From NCBI GenBank assembly GCA_949751835.1, contig CATKHK010000006.1:434001-498000 (forward strand): 64,000 bases of DNA, read 5' to 3'. Of this stretch, positions 10,459 through 22,049 are shown in pieces; within the stretch, counting starts at the first letter, position 1; each line of letters opens with the position of its first letter. This stretch comes from Blepharisma japonicum (lineage: Eukaryota > Ciliophora > Heterotrichea > Heterotrichida > Blepharismidae). The notes under the pieces were generated by a model. It saw only the letters and a list, made by a program, of their open reading frames with translations, was not told where the DNA came from and made no database searches. The position numbers were made by a program, and so were the translations under genes.

Positions 10459-11577
10459 TTTTTATTTATGACCTTCCAATTATTCATATCATTTGATCAA
10501 AGATAGTCACATGTATAATTAATTAGAAACATTTTTATATTGATAACTGTGATAATTTATAACAAGTGACTGAAATTAAAAAATTAAAATTAATGAATAA
10601 AAACAGCTTCTTTTCTTCTAGTAATATCTTAAAAATGGCTGATATTTATGTGCTAGCGTAACAGAAATTTGCATTATTCATAAGATAATCTTTGCCTGAT
10701 TAATGATATAATTTTAAATATTCAAAATTTCAGCAAATATATTTTGCATAGATATTTTGAATGAAGCATATTTAATTTCTACTACTGAGCAATAGCATAA
10801 TATATTTAAGGTTAAACTAAAGCTGAAGGATGAACTCTATTCAAAATTTTCTTTAGTTGCCGAAAGGCAATCAAATCTAAAAATGATAGAATAGCATGAA
10901 TCTCAAAGGGTTTTAGCTCTACACAAAAGTTTTCAAGGTAATATAGAAGCTTATTTAACTCTTAATAGAAAACCTCAGATTTTTATTAAAAAATTTGAAT
11001 TTAATCACGGCATCGAAAACCAGCATAAAAACATAAAAAAGGTCCGAAGCGAAAAAATATTTTAGGATATACTGAAAGATATTCTAAAATTTCAGTTTTA
11101 TCTTATATTAATAAAAGACATAAAAATTTAAGATAAACTTATTTTGGAGTTAACTTAAGCAGTAAGATACTATAAAATGAATATATTGTTTTATTAAGAC
11201 CAAAATTGATATTGCAAAAAATGAAAAAGCAAAGCCGTAATTTGCAAAGCCAAAAGACCTTCTATAAGTTTTTAATATGCTACAGAAATCCTCTATTAAT
11301 ATGCTAGCTAGTATAGAAGATAAAAATGGTTTAATTATTGCTCCAATTTTAATGCCAACACCAAAACTTAAACAATCAAAAATATCAATTTAATATTAAT
11401 CTATATTCCCAATCTTTGCATTGCTCTTAAAGATAAATAATTAGCACTCATATTTATGATTTAAGCATAAGATAGCTTATAATGATGCAATTTCTGATTT
11501 TAATTTAATTTTATTGGTATTTTTTGTGATGGAAGAGTAATAATTTATTTAGAAAAAGGTTATTATCAACAGGGAAT
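10459..11577. other. Intergenic stretch containing a TAG-interrupted coding-like frame
   Basis: About 1.1 kb with no intact gene. The plus-strand frame 10751-11131 is open for 126 codons except for three TAG codons (10793, 10892, 11063) and has no TAA or TGA before its final TAA. Its translation is rich in Glu, Gln, His and Lys rather than only AT-biased residues. It may be a decayed gene or chance; see findings. Confidence 0.35.
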
Positions 11578-12033
11578 ATGATTTCTTCAATTAAAAACAT
11601 TCAAATTCAAGAGATAGGCGGTACACCGTTTTTTGTTATACCAATGTTTGCTCAGCCTCCTTCAATGTCTCAAGCTCCTCCTAAAGAAATTGGCAGAGAT
11701 TACCGAGAAGAATATAAAAAGCTTTTAGCTGAAAATGAACTCCAAACTGGCCAGCTGCAAAACTTACTAGCCGATATTGATAAACTTCAAAAGGAGATTC
11801 AAGGGTTAGAGCGCCAGCAACCATCTATAAAGCATGAAAGACCTCAAGCTAAAGCTCAAAGGACAAGAAGACCTGCTAAGCAAATTAATAGGCATTATCA
11901 CTGCCGACTATGTCCGAAATCTTATGGGTAAGGACTATTCAGCTCTGAAGGATCGCTAAATCAGCATATGAAGCTCAAGCATTTCGAATTTTACCAGCAA
12001 AGAGAAATGTCCAAAGATATGGGTGAAATATAG
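11578..12033 (+). CDS. C2H2 zinc-finger protein
   Basis: One 15-nt intron (11928-11942, GTAAGGACTATTCAG) is removed to give a 146-residue protein. The intron interrupts a C2H2 finger: exon 1 supplies YHCRLCPKSYG and exon 2 supplies SEGSLNQHMKLKH, together C-x2-C-x12-H-x4-H. The rejoined finger is the proof of the splice. Upstream are a hydrophobic, proline-containing N-terminus and a coiled-coil stretch (about residues 45-80) followed by a basic region. It is probably nucleic-acid binding; the target is unknown. Confidence 0.85.
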
Positions 12034-12113
12034 AGTATTAAGGACTAAATAAATTGATATTACTGTCATACTGTATGAACTTCTATATTTAAATTCTTTA
12101 ATAAAGTAATAAA

Positions 12114-12785
12114 ATGCATCATAAATATATGAGCGAAATTGAAAGCTCACTTGTGTCAAGAAGAATAGGGAAGAAAAGATTTAATGTACATAAAAATGAG
12201 ACTTCTGAGCAATTTACTATTGGAGAAAACCGATCTGTTTCTCCAAATCCAGTTAAAAGGGATATAACTCCAGTTCCAAATGAAAGAATAGTGATTAAGA
12301 GGGATATGACACCAATACCAACAATGGCAACTCCATATAGCATAGACCAGCAGCAAGAAAAATGAAGCGAGCGTAGACATTTTGAAAACAGATCTAGCAG
12401 TATTACTGTCGACGCCGTTAAAAGCCCAGTCATTGAGAATTTTTCTAAGCCAATATCTCTTCGAGAAAAAAGGCTTAAATTTAATTCAAGTTTAAAGCAA
12501 GACTATCAAAACTCTCCTGATTTTGATATCTTTTCAAAGCTAGGCATAAGTGTCTCAAATCAAATTATTGAAAATAAAGAAACTCCTAGTGATGGTTTCT
12601 TAAAACCCCTTTTAAATCAGCCAAAGTTTACCAAAAAAAATCCAAAAGTTCAGGATTATAATCCAATTACAGGGTATATTATTAAACCAGAAAGAAATTC
12701 CCCTGAAAGAAGAATTGGAATGAATGACTATGGGAAAATGGTGCTCCAACAGCAAATGGATCGGCCTTATTTTTCAATTTCATAA
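12114..12785 (+). CDS. Unknown Ser/Pro-rich protein
   Basis: 223 residues with TGA at 12363-12365 read as Trp. The sequence is polar, with repeated Pro-containing motifs (SVSPNPVKRDITPVPNE, KRDMTPIPTMATP) and a C-terminal NPITGYIIKPERNSP. No folded domain is evident; it is likely intrinsically disordered. A second Met (12129) is an alternative start. It converges with the RING-WWE gene, whose stop lies only 21 bases away. I do not recognise a family. Confidence 0.75.
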
Positions 12786-12806
12786 ATAATTTTTTTTTGG
12801 ATATTA

Positions 12807-13760
12807 TTAATTATGCGCATCTCTCATAATTGGGTACTCTTGATCCATGATTTTACAACTAAATTTTACTAAGTCACATACAATGGTCCCTTCTCTTGTA
12901 ATAAAACTAACGTCTTTTCTATTTTTAACCCAGGCTTGCTCGATAGTAAAAATATCAGCATCATCAAATAATTGTCAATTTCCTGGATTAATCATTCGCT
13001 TTCACTGTGGCTGGCCCTGCATTGTGTTGACTCTTTTTATCGATCTTTCTTTTCAGTTATGTTCAATTTCTTTCCATTTTATAAAGTCAATTTCAAAACT
13101 TGTTTTATTAATCCGTGTTTTATCAAAATTTGATTTGTAAGCAGACTCTATCATTTGTGTATGCTGAGCAGAAAATTCCCTGAATTTTCCATCATCACCT
13201 TGCCATGCCCAATATACTCTATTGCCTCCTCTTTCAAAATTATCCCTTCTCTGCTGTGGAGGTGGATTCCATCCATCAATAACAATCTTGCCACTTCTCA
13301 TTTTTCGTTCTAGGTTTTTGAAATGCTTATCTGTGTATGCTTTAAAGTCAGATTCCAGCTTTTCTCTCTCTACTTTTTTGTTTTCAGCTAATTGTGCCTT
13401 TAGCTTTGCTTCTTCTTGAAATTTCACCTCTTCAATAGCTTCTAATTTTTTTTGGTCTTCTTCAATTTTTAGCTTAGCCATCCTCTCTTCCATTTCTTTC
13501 TGCAGTTTTTCTTTCATTTGTTGCATTGCTCTGATATTGTCTTCAATAAGTGTCATCATGTCATAAGCTGGCTTTATAGAGCTGATGTCACTTTTTTGTT
13601 TATCTATTGGACATTTTAACATTGAACCTTGCTTCAGCTTATCTTTGCACACAACACATATAGCATGACCACATCTTAATGTGATTGGCATTCTATCCCT
13701 TGAGTATGCTTCGAAACAAATTTTGCACTCTGGGGAAAATTCGCTTGGATTTGCGTCCAT
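12807..13760 (-). CDS. RING finger - coiled coil - double WWE protein (E3 ligase)
   Basis: 317 residues when several TGA codons (including 13053-13055) are read as Trp; without them the second WWE domain is lost. Residues about 12-55 form a RING (CKICFEAY, CGHAICVVCKD, CPID). Residues about 75-160 are coiled coil. WWE 1 (about 180-235) has YWAWQGDDGKF and the MIESAY motif; WWE 2 (about 245-310) has QWKRMINPGNWQLF and TIEQAW. WWE domains bind iso-ADP-ribose within poly(ADP-ribose), and RING-WWE is the layout of RNF146, which ubiquitinates PARylated proteins; two WWE copies recall Deltex in another order. A PARP gene occurs at 57916. Function by family; the doubled WWE is unusual for a RING-first protein. 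Confidence 0.85.
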
Positions 13761-13836
13761 ATTATTGTTTTCTCTACATTATTTTATTTACTAAAAATGG
13801 ATTTTACATATTTAGGATTTATTTTCATATAAAGAA

Positions 13837-15690
13837 TTATAAAATACCATTAGTAAGCCTTTGAAAAGAATCATACTTTACAGTTTTCCAGTTATCTGCA
13901 GCCTTTTCTACTAATTTTTCAATAAATTCCATGCATTGCTCTTCAGATAAATCCAGTCTAAATCTTGCACTGAATTCTTTTAAAGCTCTCTCTGGGTCCC
14001 TAAAGCAGTTTAAAGATTCCCCAGGTCTCATCATATCAATTATAAGTAGCAGCTCAGTTGTGTGCTTCCTTAATGCTAAAAATCCTTGATAAAGCAAAAT
14101 TTTATAATAAATGAAAAGCTCTCCTTGGTATCCTCCCATCAAGTCAACCATCTCATTAGTCAATTTAAAAGGGGCTGACTCAAAGTTAATGTTCCCTCCA
14201 GGAGTATTTGTCAAGAAAAATCCAAAATCAATGTGAATTATATGGCCTTTGGAGTCAAGCAAAATGTTCCCATTATGACGGTCTTTTAGATTTAGTATAT
14301 AAGAGATAAGGGAATAACCAGCTAAGCTCTCTATAAAATTCTTTTGGGCCTCAAGGAAGCAGGAGCGGAAATTGCGAGAGAAAAAATCTGATAAGTTTGT
14401 ATAGTTAGGATAGGTTTTTTTAATCGCATGAAATGAAACAGCGTCTGGAATGCATTCAATGAAGCCAGAGTTATGGGAGATAATAAGGATATTGTAAGGT
14501 CTTAAATATAAGCGTAGTTTGGAAGTTTGAAAAATTTCGTGGCATTTTTTGATGACTTGCATGGCTAGAAGTTCCTGTCGAAGGTCATCGTGACCTTTTA
14601 CTATTAATGGGCGGAGTTTTCAAGATTTGTAGTGCCCAAAAATAGATGAAGCTTGAATTCGAGATTTTGTATCCTCCCAAGCTTCTCCTCAAGGTGAGTC
14701 TACTCTTTTTTTTATTTGCAAATTAGAAATTTCAATTTCTATTTCATCAGTTCTAGAGCCTGCAAAAGCTTCTGATTCTGCAGTGCTAGTGCTTTTTATT
14801 TCATTTGCTTCTACAGTTTTTATGTTTTCTTCATATATTTCATTGCGCTTTAAAGGGTTTCTGCTCACTGCTTCATTCTCTACCCCTTCTTCATTGATAT
14901 CAATAGTCTCAACAATGATTTTATAAGGAACCCTTGCTTTAGTCTTAAAGCATTTGCATTCACTACTAGGTATACTTACTATTTGTTCACTATATGTTTC
15001 TTCTGCGTAAAATTCCAATGGCAAAACAATTCCTCGGTAAAGTCTTTTTATATAATTTGAATGTTCTGGTCTGTTATAATATTCCCTTGTGTTTCTCACC
15101 CAGCTATCTAATTCTTGCATTTGCTCGGCTAAAGCTGCATCTTTTTCTTCATCAGGAACTGAAATAAGTTCTATAGAAATCCTTCCTAATGTTTGAGCAA
15201 GTTTGTGCTGGTCATTAAAATAATCAGCCCTTGCTTGCTTATGGATGAGTAAATCTTTCTCAGATTCTGAAATATTTAGCTTAAATAGATGAGGCGGCTG
15301 AGGAGTTTGACTTTTTCTTGATTTTTGGCCATTCACAATGACCTTTTCGAGATCTTTCAAAGTGCTGCGAAGAAGAGGAGAGTACCTTTTAGGTCCATCA
15401 TATAAATTCGCTTGCAGCATCCAGTATAACTTGACCGCAAATACATGAGATTTAATCGAAGCGTCTAAGAAAAATGATGAATAAGAAGCATGCTCTTGCT
15501 TTTGCGTAGAAATGTTAATCAGCTGAGGTAAAAACTCAAATACTTTTTCAATCGGAATTTCATATAGCTTGTTTATCAGAAAAGCTTGAACTCCAGAGGA
15601 GTCATGCTTGTATAAATAATAAAGCAGAAGCTCTATAGGAAGACTAGGCACAGAAAATAACGCTGGCAATAAACTTTGTTCATCTGTCAT
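13837..15690 (-). CDS. PI4KB: Phosphatidylinositol 4-kinase, type III beta class
   Basis: 617 residues; reading TGA as Trp joins the N-terminal helical region and the C-terminal kinase domain. Residues about 1-90 resemble the PIK accessory helical domain. The kinase domain follows (about 335-617), with KGHDDLRQE (about 367-375), the catalytic loop DRHNGN (470-475) and HIDFG (486-490), which are diagnostic of PI4KB. It phosphorylates phosphatidylinositol to PI4P at the Golgi. The protein is shorter than animal PI4KB (about 800), lacking most of the disordered N-terminus. The next gene start lies 76 bases downstream of its stop. Confidence 0.95.
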
Positions 15691-16281
15691 ATTATCATTC
15701 TGTAGTTTTGTTTTAAAGATGATGAAAACTATTTAAAATAGTCAAAAATAAATAATTTTAAATTACCTTTATTAATGCATATGGGCTCGAGAATTTCTCT
15801 GGCTTTACCTTTCCTGCGAAAAAAGCATTATTTGAGTTTAATTTTATGATCAAATCTGCTTGTATCACTTATAACTGTTTTATAATCTTTTACTAGAATT
15901 AACTGAGAGATTCCTGAAATTTCGTAATGCCTTTTGGCGATTGTCTATTACTTCCCTTAAAAGGGACCGTATATCATGATATTTCATTATAGTATTCTTT
16001 AAATTGATCTTAAGTTATATCGCAGCTTATGAAAATTATTATTACCTGCAATTCATTTGGTTAATTTAATTATAAAATTGGTGTAAAAAGCCTGCATGGA
16101 GAAGACCAGTGAGAAGAAAAAATAATGCATTATCACCTCTATTCCTTTTATTTCCAGAGTTGACAATTCTTCATCATCATGTTTTAAATAATTTTTTCAT
16201 TTATTATTAATTAAAAGTCTTATTGTGTGATATTCGTTTCATAGTTCTAAATTTATATTTTAAGTTAAAGCTTAAACTCTC
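15691..16281. other. AT-rich intergenic stretch
   Basis: About 590 bases between two minus-strand genes. A short inverted repeat around 15953-15966 has a loop too small to be a convincing hairpin. No other structure is seen. Confidence 0.5.
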
Positions 16282-16869
16282 CTATTCCAACTTCTTACTT
16301 AATTCCTTTGGACTCTTCATAAACTTTTTACAAATATGCTTTCCAATCGAAAAAGCACCAAAAGAGACGCAAAAATTAGCTATAACCACTATATAGCTGA
16401 GTAAATTCGTGAAAGTCAAGCCTGGATATATAATAACTCCAAAATAAGCAGAAGGGATTACAACACAAAACATATAGACAGCGGAGATGCATGCTGGTCC
16501 TAAGAAATCTTTATTAACAAATGTTATAGTAGAGGAGATCAATTCTGGGATTAAAAATAAAAATACTCCTCCGTGAGTGAGAATTAAATGCCATAATTCA
16601 AAATCTGGCGATGCTGTAAGAGGGTAAGCATAAGCCCAATATAATATAGTAACATTTAGACCCATAGTTCATGAGATTGCTAATAAGATTTTCCTAAAGT
16701 TCTCACTCCCTAATTCTCTAAAAAAAGACAAAAAAGTTAATGTTTTTGCAAAAAGTGTTCAATGAGTCAGGTAAAGGAAAAATTCAAGTTTTTGAATTGA
16801 AATTCCTCTAATAATCAAAAATGTGCACACAGTTAGTGCTAGAAACCGTAAGGGTTGTTTATCTATCAT
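16282..16869 (-). CDS. AIG1/ADTRP (FAR-17a) family membrane hydrolase
   Basis: 195 residues once three TGA codons are read as Trp; the extended start at 16869 follows an in-frame TAA. Six hydrophobic segments are visible. The family's LTF motif (KTLTFLSFF, about residues 43-51) and LTHGG (about 95-100) would supply the catalytic Thr and His of AIG1/ADTRP, which hydrolyse fatty acid esters of hydroxy fatty acids. Conserved Trp positions before the second motif (AISWTMGLN, ILYWAYAYP) are also present. Good length match to the about 230-residue animal proteins. The start is the only in-frame Met upstream. Confidence 0.78.
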
Positions 16870-17304
16870 GTCAGAATCTATTTTATCAACCAAAAAATGT
16901 TAACAAAATATGCCCATTAAGGTGAAATAACAAGGCCTTCTAGAATTTCTTTAATTTTTCCTTTTTAACTTTTACTAAGTCCTTTCCCATATTAAAGTTA
17001 AGAATCACTCAACTAAAATTAAAATCACTGCTAGCTTCTTTCTTTTTGAGCTTCCTAAAAATTTATTTATTTTCAAATTGTGATTGCTTTTCAAAGCATC
17101 ATCAACGTTCTATAAGTTGAGTTAAATTTTGTAATTTCATTAAGAAATAGAATATCTTTTTTTTGCTATTTTTACTATTTCTAATATCTGTGCATTTTTA
17201 AAAAATTATTAAGACTATTCGGAAAAGTATTATAGTCAAGTTAAATTCAAGAATAAAAATAAATCGTAATAGATATAAATAGTGTTGGAAAAGATCTCTC
17301 TCAA
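16870..17304. other. AT-rich intergenic stretch upstream of tRNA-Thr
   Basis: About 435 bases, no open frame of note on either strand. It separates the AIG1-like gene start from the tRNA. Confidence 0.5.
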
Positions 17305-17377
17305 GCCTCTATAGCTCAGTCGGCAGAGCATTTGCTTTGTAAGCAAAAGGCCACCGGTTCAAACCCGGTTGGGGGCT
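17305..17377 (+). tRNA. trnT-UGU: tRNA-Thr (anticodon UGU)
   Basis: A 73-base cloverleaf. Acceptor stem GCCTCTA pairs with TGGGGGC (two G-U pairs); T8 A9 precede the D arm GCTC...GAGC; the anticodon stem TTTGC/GCAAA holds a 7-base loop TTTGTAA with anticodon TGT at 17338-17340; the T arm is ACCGG-TTCAAAC-CCGGT. Internal A box (TAGCTCAGTCGG) and B box (GGTTCAAACCC) are intact and a T5 run at 17379-17383 fits a Pol III terminator. No intron. CCA is not encoded, as expected in a nucleus. The only tRNA found in the window. Confidence 0.97.
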
Positions 17378-17660
17378 CTTTTTATTTCATAGCGTTTTTA
17401 TCTTATCTATCAATTTTTGTTACTAATTATAATCAAGTCAAGCTAAAATTTAATTAAACTCGAGCTGTATATCATTAAGTTACCTCAAAATTTATTCCAG
17501 CATTTATCAGTCACAATTATGTGGATTTTTTATTCCTGCACTAATAAATTAATTTACATACTAAAATAAGCTGGCTTCTCCACAAATCAGACTTTTAATT
17601 AAAAAACGCTGATAATTCTTGAGGATTAAAATGAAATGCTTATAATCTTAAACCACTAAT

Positions 17661-18935
17661 ATGGGACTTTGCTGCAGCAACCCAGAGTTTTCATTCTCGA
17701 AAAACAAACCAATATATCCTAATAATTACAGCCTATTGATTCCCTATCATGATCATAAAGCTCAAAGGATATTTAAAAAGCAAATTTCATGCACGCTAAC
17801 ATTCCCGGTGCATGAATATTCAAAAGTAAGTAATCTAGGAAATCAAGAAATTTCCATAACAGGCTGCGTATTACCTGGGATGGATCCATCCCAGGTTTAT
17901 TATAAAGAATGCCAAGACAACTTTGTCTGCATTGTCAACCCTGATTTCATTATTTCAGTGCTTTTGGACGGCCATGGAAAGCATGGTAAATTAGTCTCAG
18001 AACATTGTAAAAAACACATCGAAACATATTGCAAAACAAAACAACACAAAATTCAAGAAAATCCTACAAAATATGTTGAAAAAATCATATTAAATTGTGA
18101 CAGAAATCTAAATTCTTCAAAAATCGATACAAATTTATCAGGAACCACAGCTATCGTTGTCTACTTCGGCTTACATTCGATCCATGTATCAAGTGTTGGA
18201 GACTCACGTGCGATAATTGCTACGTGCCCATTAAGCGTCTGTAATACCCCTATAAAGAGGCTTCAAGCAGTTCCTTTGACTATTGACCAGAAGCCCAACC
18301 ATGCATCAGAACTGAAAAGAATCACAGATTCTGGTGGCTTTGTGCAGAGAGCAATATCAAAAAATGGCAAACATATAGGGCCTTATAGAGTGTGAGTTAA
18401 AGGGCAAACACTTCCAGGCTTAGCAATGTCAAGATCAATAGGTGATAAGTTAGCAACTTCTGTAGGAGTCATTTCTAACCCAATAATTCAAACATTTCCA
18501 CACTATGCAAATACAGATAAATTTATTGTTTTAGCTTCAGATGGGATCTGGGACGTCATGACAAATGATGAAGTTGCTTTTTATTTGGAAAAGTTTTCTG
18601 CACTTGCTAATCCTAAAGGATTAAGGGCACAATTTCCAGTAACACCTGCAAAAGCAACAATTGCAAGATTATTGTGTGAAGAAGCTAGAAGAAGGTGGAT
18701 TGAAGTTGTTAAGAAAGAAAGCGTGCTTATTGATGATATATCGTGCTTAGTTTTGGAAATCGGAGAAGATAAAGAAGTTTTTATAAAGAGCTTGCCTGAA
18801 AGAGTAATAGAGAGTAGGAACAGCTTGGATGACATCGAAGGAAGTGGAACTTTAGATGTCTTGGAATTTAGTAGAAATGACCCGAATAGAGGAACTTCTG
18901 TTAATAAAGAAGACACAAAAGAATTGCTATTATAA
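17661..18935 (+). CDS. PP2C-type protein phosphatase with acylated N-terminus
   Basis: 424 residues with TGA at 18393-18395 read as Trp in the family motif R-V-W just before LPGLAMSRSIGD. The metal-binding DGHG (103-106), SGTTA, SVGDSRA and ASDGIWDVM motifs of PPM/PP2C Ser/Thr phosphatases are present. The N-terminus MGLCCSN fits N-myristoylation at Gly2 and palmitoylation at Cys4/Cys5, so the enzyme is probably membrane or cilium attached. A C-terminal extension of about 70 residues is unannotated. The layout is the one common among ciliate and plant PP2Cs. Confidence 0.95.
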
Positions 18936-19248
18936 TAATAGCTTTTTCTATATATAATCAAAAGGAAATTCTTTATATTATAATAATTTATCATTCTTAT
19001 AATAAAATAATAAAATAAGGTTATTACTACGCTCTCTGTTTAAAACTTAGAGCACATGCAATTTTTAGATATAAAATTTTCTTAAATAAAATGGATTTTA
19101 AAAATATTTGGTATCATCTAAGCTGTTTCATTTTTTAATCTTCCTCTTAGCAGAGATTTGCTTGAATTGACATTCTTAATTATTTATTTTTTATATTTTT
19201 CAAATTCTTTTATTGTAAACTTTTTTTAAGTCTTAAATTACTGAAATA
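18936..19248. other. AT-rich intergenic stretch
   Basis: About 310 bases between two plus-strand genes. A weak GCTCT/AGAGC inverted pair occurs near 19031-19053; nothing else is seen. Confidence 0.5.
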
Positions 19249-21499
19249 ATGAAAATCCGACCAATTGAGAGCGATCGTCAAACAGCTCCAGACCATGATG
19301 AACGTATGAACACTTTATCTGTTTTAGAAGGTTTAGAAATTGACGAATCAAACGCACATTTAAGAGGTGATGATACCTTTAATGGCCCTGTTGGTAATCG
19401 AAAATGTACAGACACTCCTTTTTTTATCGCTTTTGCAATAGGCAATGTCGTTCTGCTGGGGCTTTCTATTTATGGTAAGTCCTAATTAGTCTTTATTATT
19501 GGTGATCCTGACCGACTCTATCGAGGTTTTGATTTTAGAGCTGATGTTTGTGGAATTGGAAAATTAGATGACAGAAGATTTATGTATTGGCCAGATCCCA
19601 GCAATATGGATTGAAGCTTATGCATTCACGCATGCCCTTACTACTATATGCATAATTATTACTGCATTTATGACGATTATAATACTAGTGTATATTTAAA
19701 AGAATGGGGGTGCTGGGATGCCTACGAGTCAACTTCTTATGGATTTTATTGCATCCCTACAGCTAAATCTGATAGGAAAAACGTTATTGATGAGCTTGGT
19801 AAGCCTATGACACAAATGAAAATCGCAAGTGGAGATTTAGTTTTAAGCTGGGATTCCATATTGCTCGGAGGGGTTTTAAGTATAGTGATGGGATTTTTAT
19901 ATTTATCCTTGTTTAGAAAAGCACATGTCATCAAGAAAATTATAATTTTCAGCATTTGCTTATTGGCTGGGCTTATTGGATATTTTATCTATTTATGAGT
20001 AGAAGCAGCAAATAAAATACATAAACTTTACTGTGAATCATATGGGCCAGCTTCTCCAGATTATTGCGAAACCAGCAATTACAATTTTTATATAGCGTTA
20101 GCGGCTTTATCAGGATTTTTTGGGCTACTGTACTTATATCAAATATATAAAAAATACCAAAAATTCAACGTAGGAATAAATATGATAGTCTTAACCTGCA
20201 GACCTTTGCATAATATTCGTGAATTATTCTTTTTCCCTGCTATGCAAATTATCGTTGGGCTTGGGATCATGGCACTTCTTGCTCTTGTTATATGCTGGAC
20301 TTTCAGCACTGGGACTATTGTGTATTATAAAAATAAAAATGTCCCAAATGGTGAAGCAAATAAAATCGAGTTTAGGCAAGGCGAAGTTGCAATTTTTGCA
20401 TACAATGCACTTATATCTGCTTGATGGCTCAGCTTTATGGTTGATGTGGGGTTTTTCGTTCTTGCTGGAGGGGTTTCAACTTGGTATTATTCAAGGCAAA
20501 AAGATGCGCTTTATGTAAGAGATATTTTAGATGCCATTGTGAAAATCTTTAAAAACCTGTCTAAGATACCATCTAGGATCAATTGCTTATGGTTCTCTTG
20601 CAAGACCTTTTTCAGTTATCTTTTGCATGCTGATTCGCCCCTTCGAAAAAATGAAGCTTAAAGCAAAAGATCCAATGCCAAGGAGTACGAAATATATCAC
20701 TGATTGCTGTTTCTGTATTAAATATTACCACAAATATTTAAGATTCTTAACAAAGTACTCTTACATTTATGTAATATTCATATAGCTCTCAATTTTTGCA
20801 GATCCTTATTTCCGCTCCTCAAAACGCTCCTACTATTTAATGAGACGTAATTACTTCAGAATTGGGAAACCTGCAGCAATTGGTAGTTTTATAATTTCTA
20901 TAATCCAATATGTGATCACCCTTTCTGGGATGTGTCTTACCATGTCTCTAATTCTCCTCCCAGACAAAACTGCATCAGGCCAGCTTTCTATAGAAATTGT
21001 ATCTACAGCAGGCCCGGCTCTTTTTACCTTCCTTATCTCATGATTTATCGGCAAATCATTTGCAGGAGCCCTCGATATAAGCTTGAACACTGTTTTACTT
21101 TCTGCTGCGAGTGACGAAGAAATGTTTACCCGTGAGCAGAGATTTGCAGAGAAAGATTTGATTGATTTTATGGACGGTATTGGAGAAGAGCAGAATGAGT
21201 TCCATAGAGAAGAAAAAATGGGCGTGAGGATGGAGGGTAGGAAGCTTGCATGGTATGAGGAAGATGAAAATATTTTGAATGAAGATCAAGTGTATAAAAA
21301 GGGAGGTATGTCTTCAAGAGATAATGACATGAGCGGATTAAGAACCACTATGAATAGCCCTGCTAGTGTTTTATATGTCCAAACTGCAGCTTCAACTGTG
21401 AGAAATCCGATATTTATGGATGAAATTAGGGAGGAGTCACTTGAGGAAGATCCGAATCATCAATATGTGGTAGGCAGACAAGCCAAATATGTGGGGTAA
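19249..21499 (+). CDS. Choline transporter-like protein (SLC44/CTL family)
   Basis: 734 residues after removing three introns: 19475-19489 (15 nt), 20515-20530 (16 nt) and 20771-20785 (15 nt), with several TGA as Trp. The 16-nt intron restores RYHLGSIAYGS, an SLC44 hallmark, which proves it. An N-terminal CTD-PF motif before the first membrane helix, a long Cys-rich extracellular loop with GDPDRLYRGFDF, about nine further membrane helices and the C-terminal ISWFIGKSF region match the CTL family of choline/ethanolamine transporters. The cytosolic C-terminal tail (about 130 residues) is acidic. A reading without introns would split it into fragments. Confidence 0.93.
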
Positions 21500-21634
21500 T
21501 AATTAACATTATCAAATTTTTCTTTGTGAAAATTATTTTTTAAATCAAAAAATAGTGGCTAATTAGGTTGAAACAAATCAAAGCAAATTAGTTAAATCAA
21601 CATTTAAGAAAAATAGCGACTAATTTTTCATAAT

Positions 21635-22024
21635 TTATAAACCCATTCCTCTTGGAATGCTCAATTTTCTAGTCAGCATCAAAGGATTTCCTGCCTCCAT
21701 TGGGCTTTTACAATTGCTGCAAGAATACGTAACACCGTGGAATTGCTTATCAAAAATTGGAATTAAGCAGCATCCAAACCAGCACCCTAATAAGCACATC
21801 GACCCACACATATTCCACGTCATAGAGGTAGGGTCATATTCTTTTATGGGTGCACTGATTTTCATACAATATGGGCATTTCCCCAGCTTTGTCCCTTTGC
21901 CATGCTTAGTCCCTGCCATAGGAGTTAGATTCATCGTTGTGCTCAATTCATACCCATAATCTTCTTCGTATTCTTCTTGGCTTTGCTCATCTTCGTCCAG
22001 TAAATATCTATTTGCATCTTCCAT
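21635..22024 (-). CDS. LITAF-domain protein
   Basis: 129 residues. The C-terminal half has the LITAF zinc-ribbon broken by a hydrophobic membrane-dipping segment: CPYCMK, then GSMCLLGCWFGCCLIPIF, then YSCSNCKSP. LITAF/SIMPLE-type proteins sit on the cytosolic face of late endosomes and lysosomes. The N-terminal half is acidic and disordered. Its start codon lies only 25 bases from that of the divergent RNF5-like gene. No introns and no TGA-Trp codons needed. Confidence 0.88.
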   Translation of the reverse strand: MEDANRYLLDEDEQSQEEYEEDYGYELSTTMNLTPMAGTKHGKGTKLGKCPYCMKISAPIKEYDPTSMTWNMCGSMCLLGCWFGCCLIPIFDKQFHGVTYSCSNCKSPMEAGNPLMLTRKLSIPRGMGL

Positions 22025-22049
22025 GATAATTTTAGTTGAATAAAATTAA

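Noticed and set aside
15945-15975. Inverted repeat TCCCTT/AAGGGA
   Set aside because: Loop of only two bases and no other feature nearby; not a credible terminator or RNA element.
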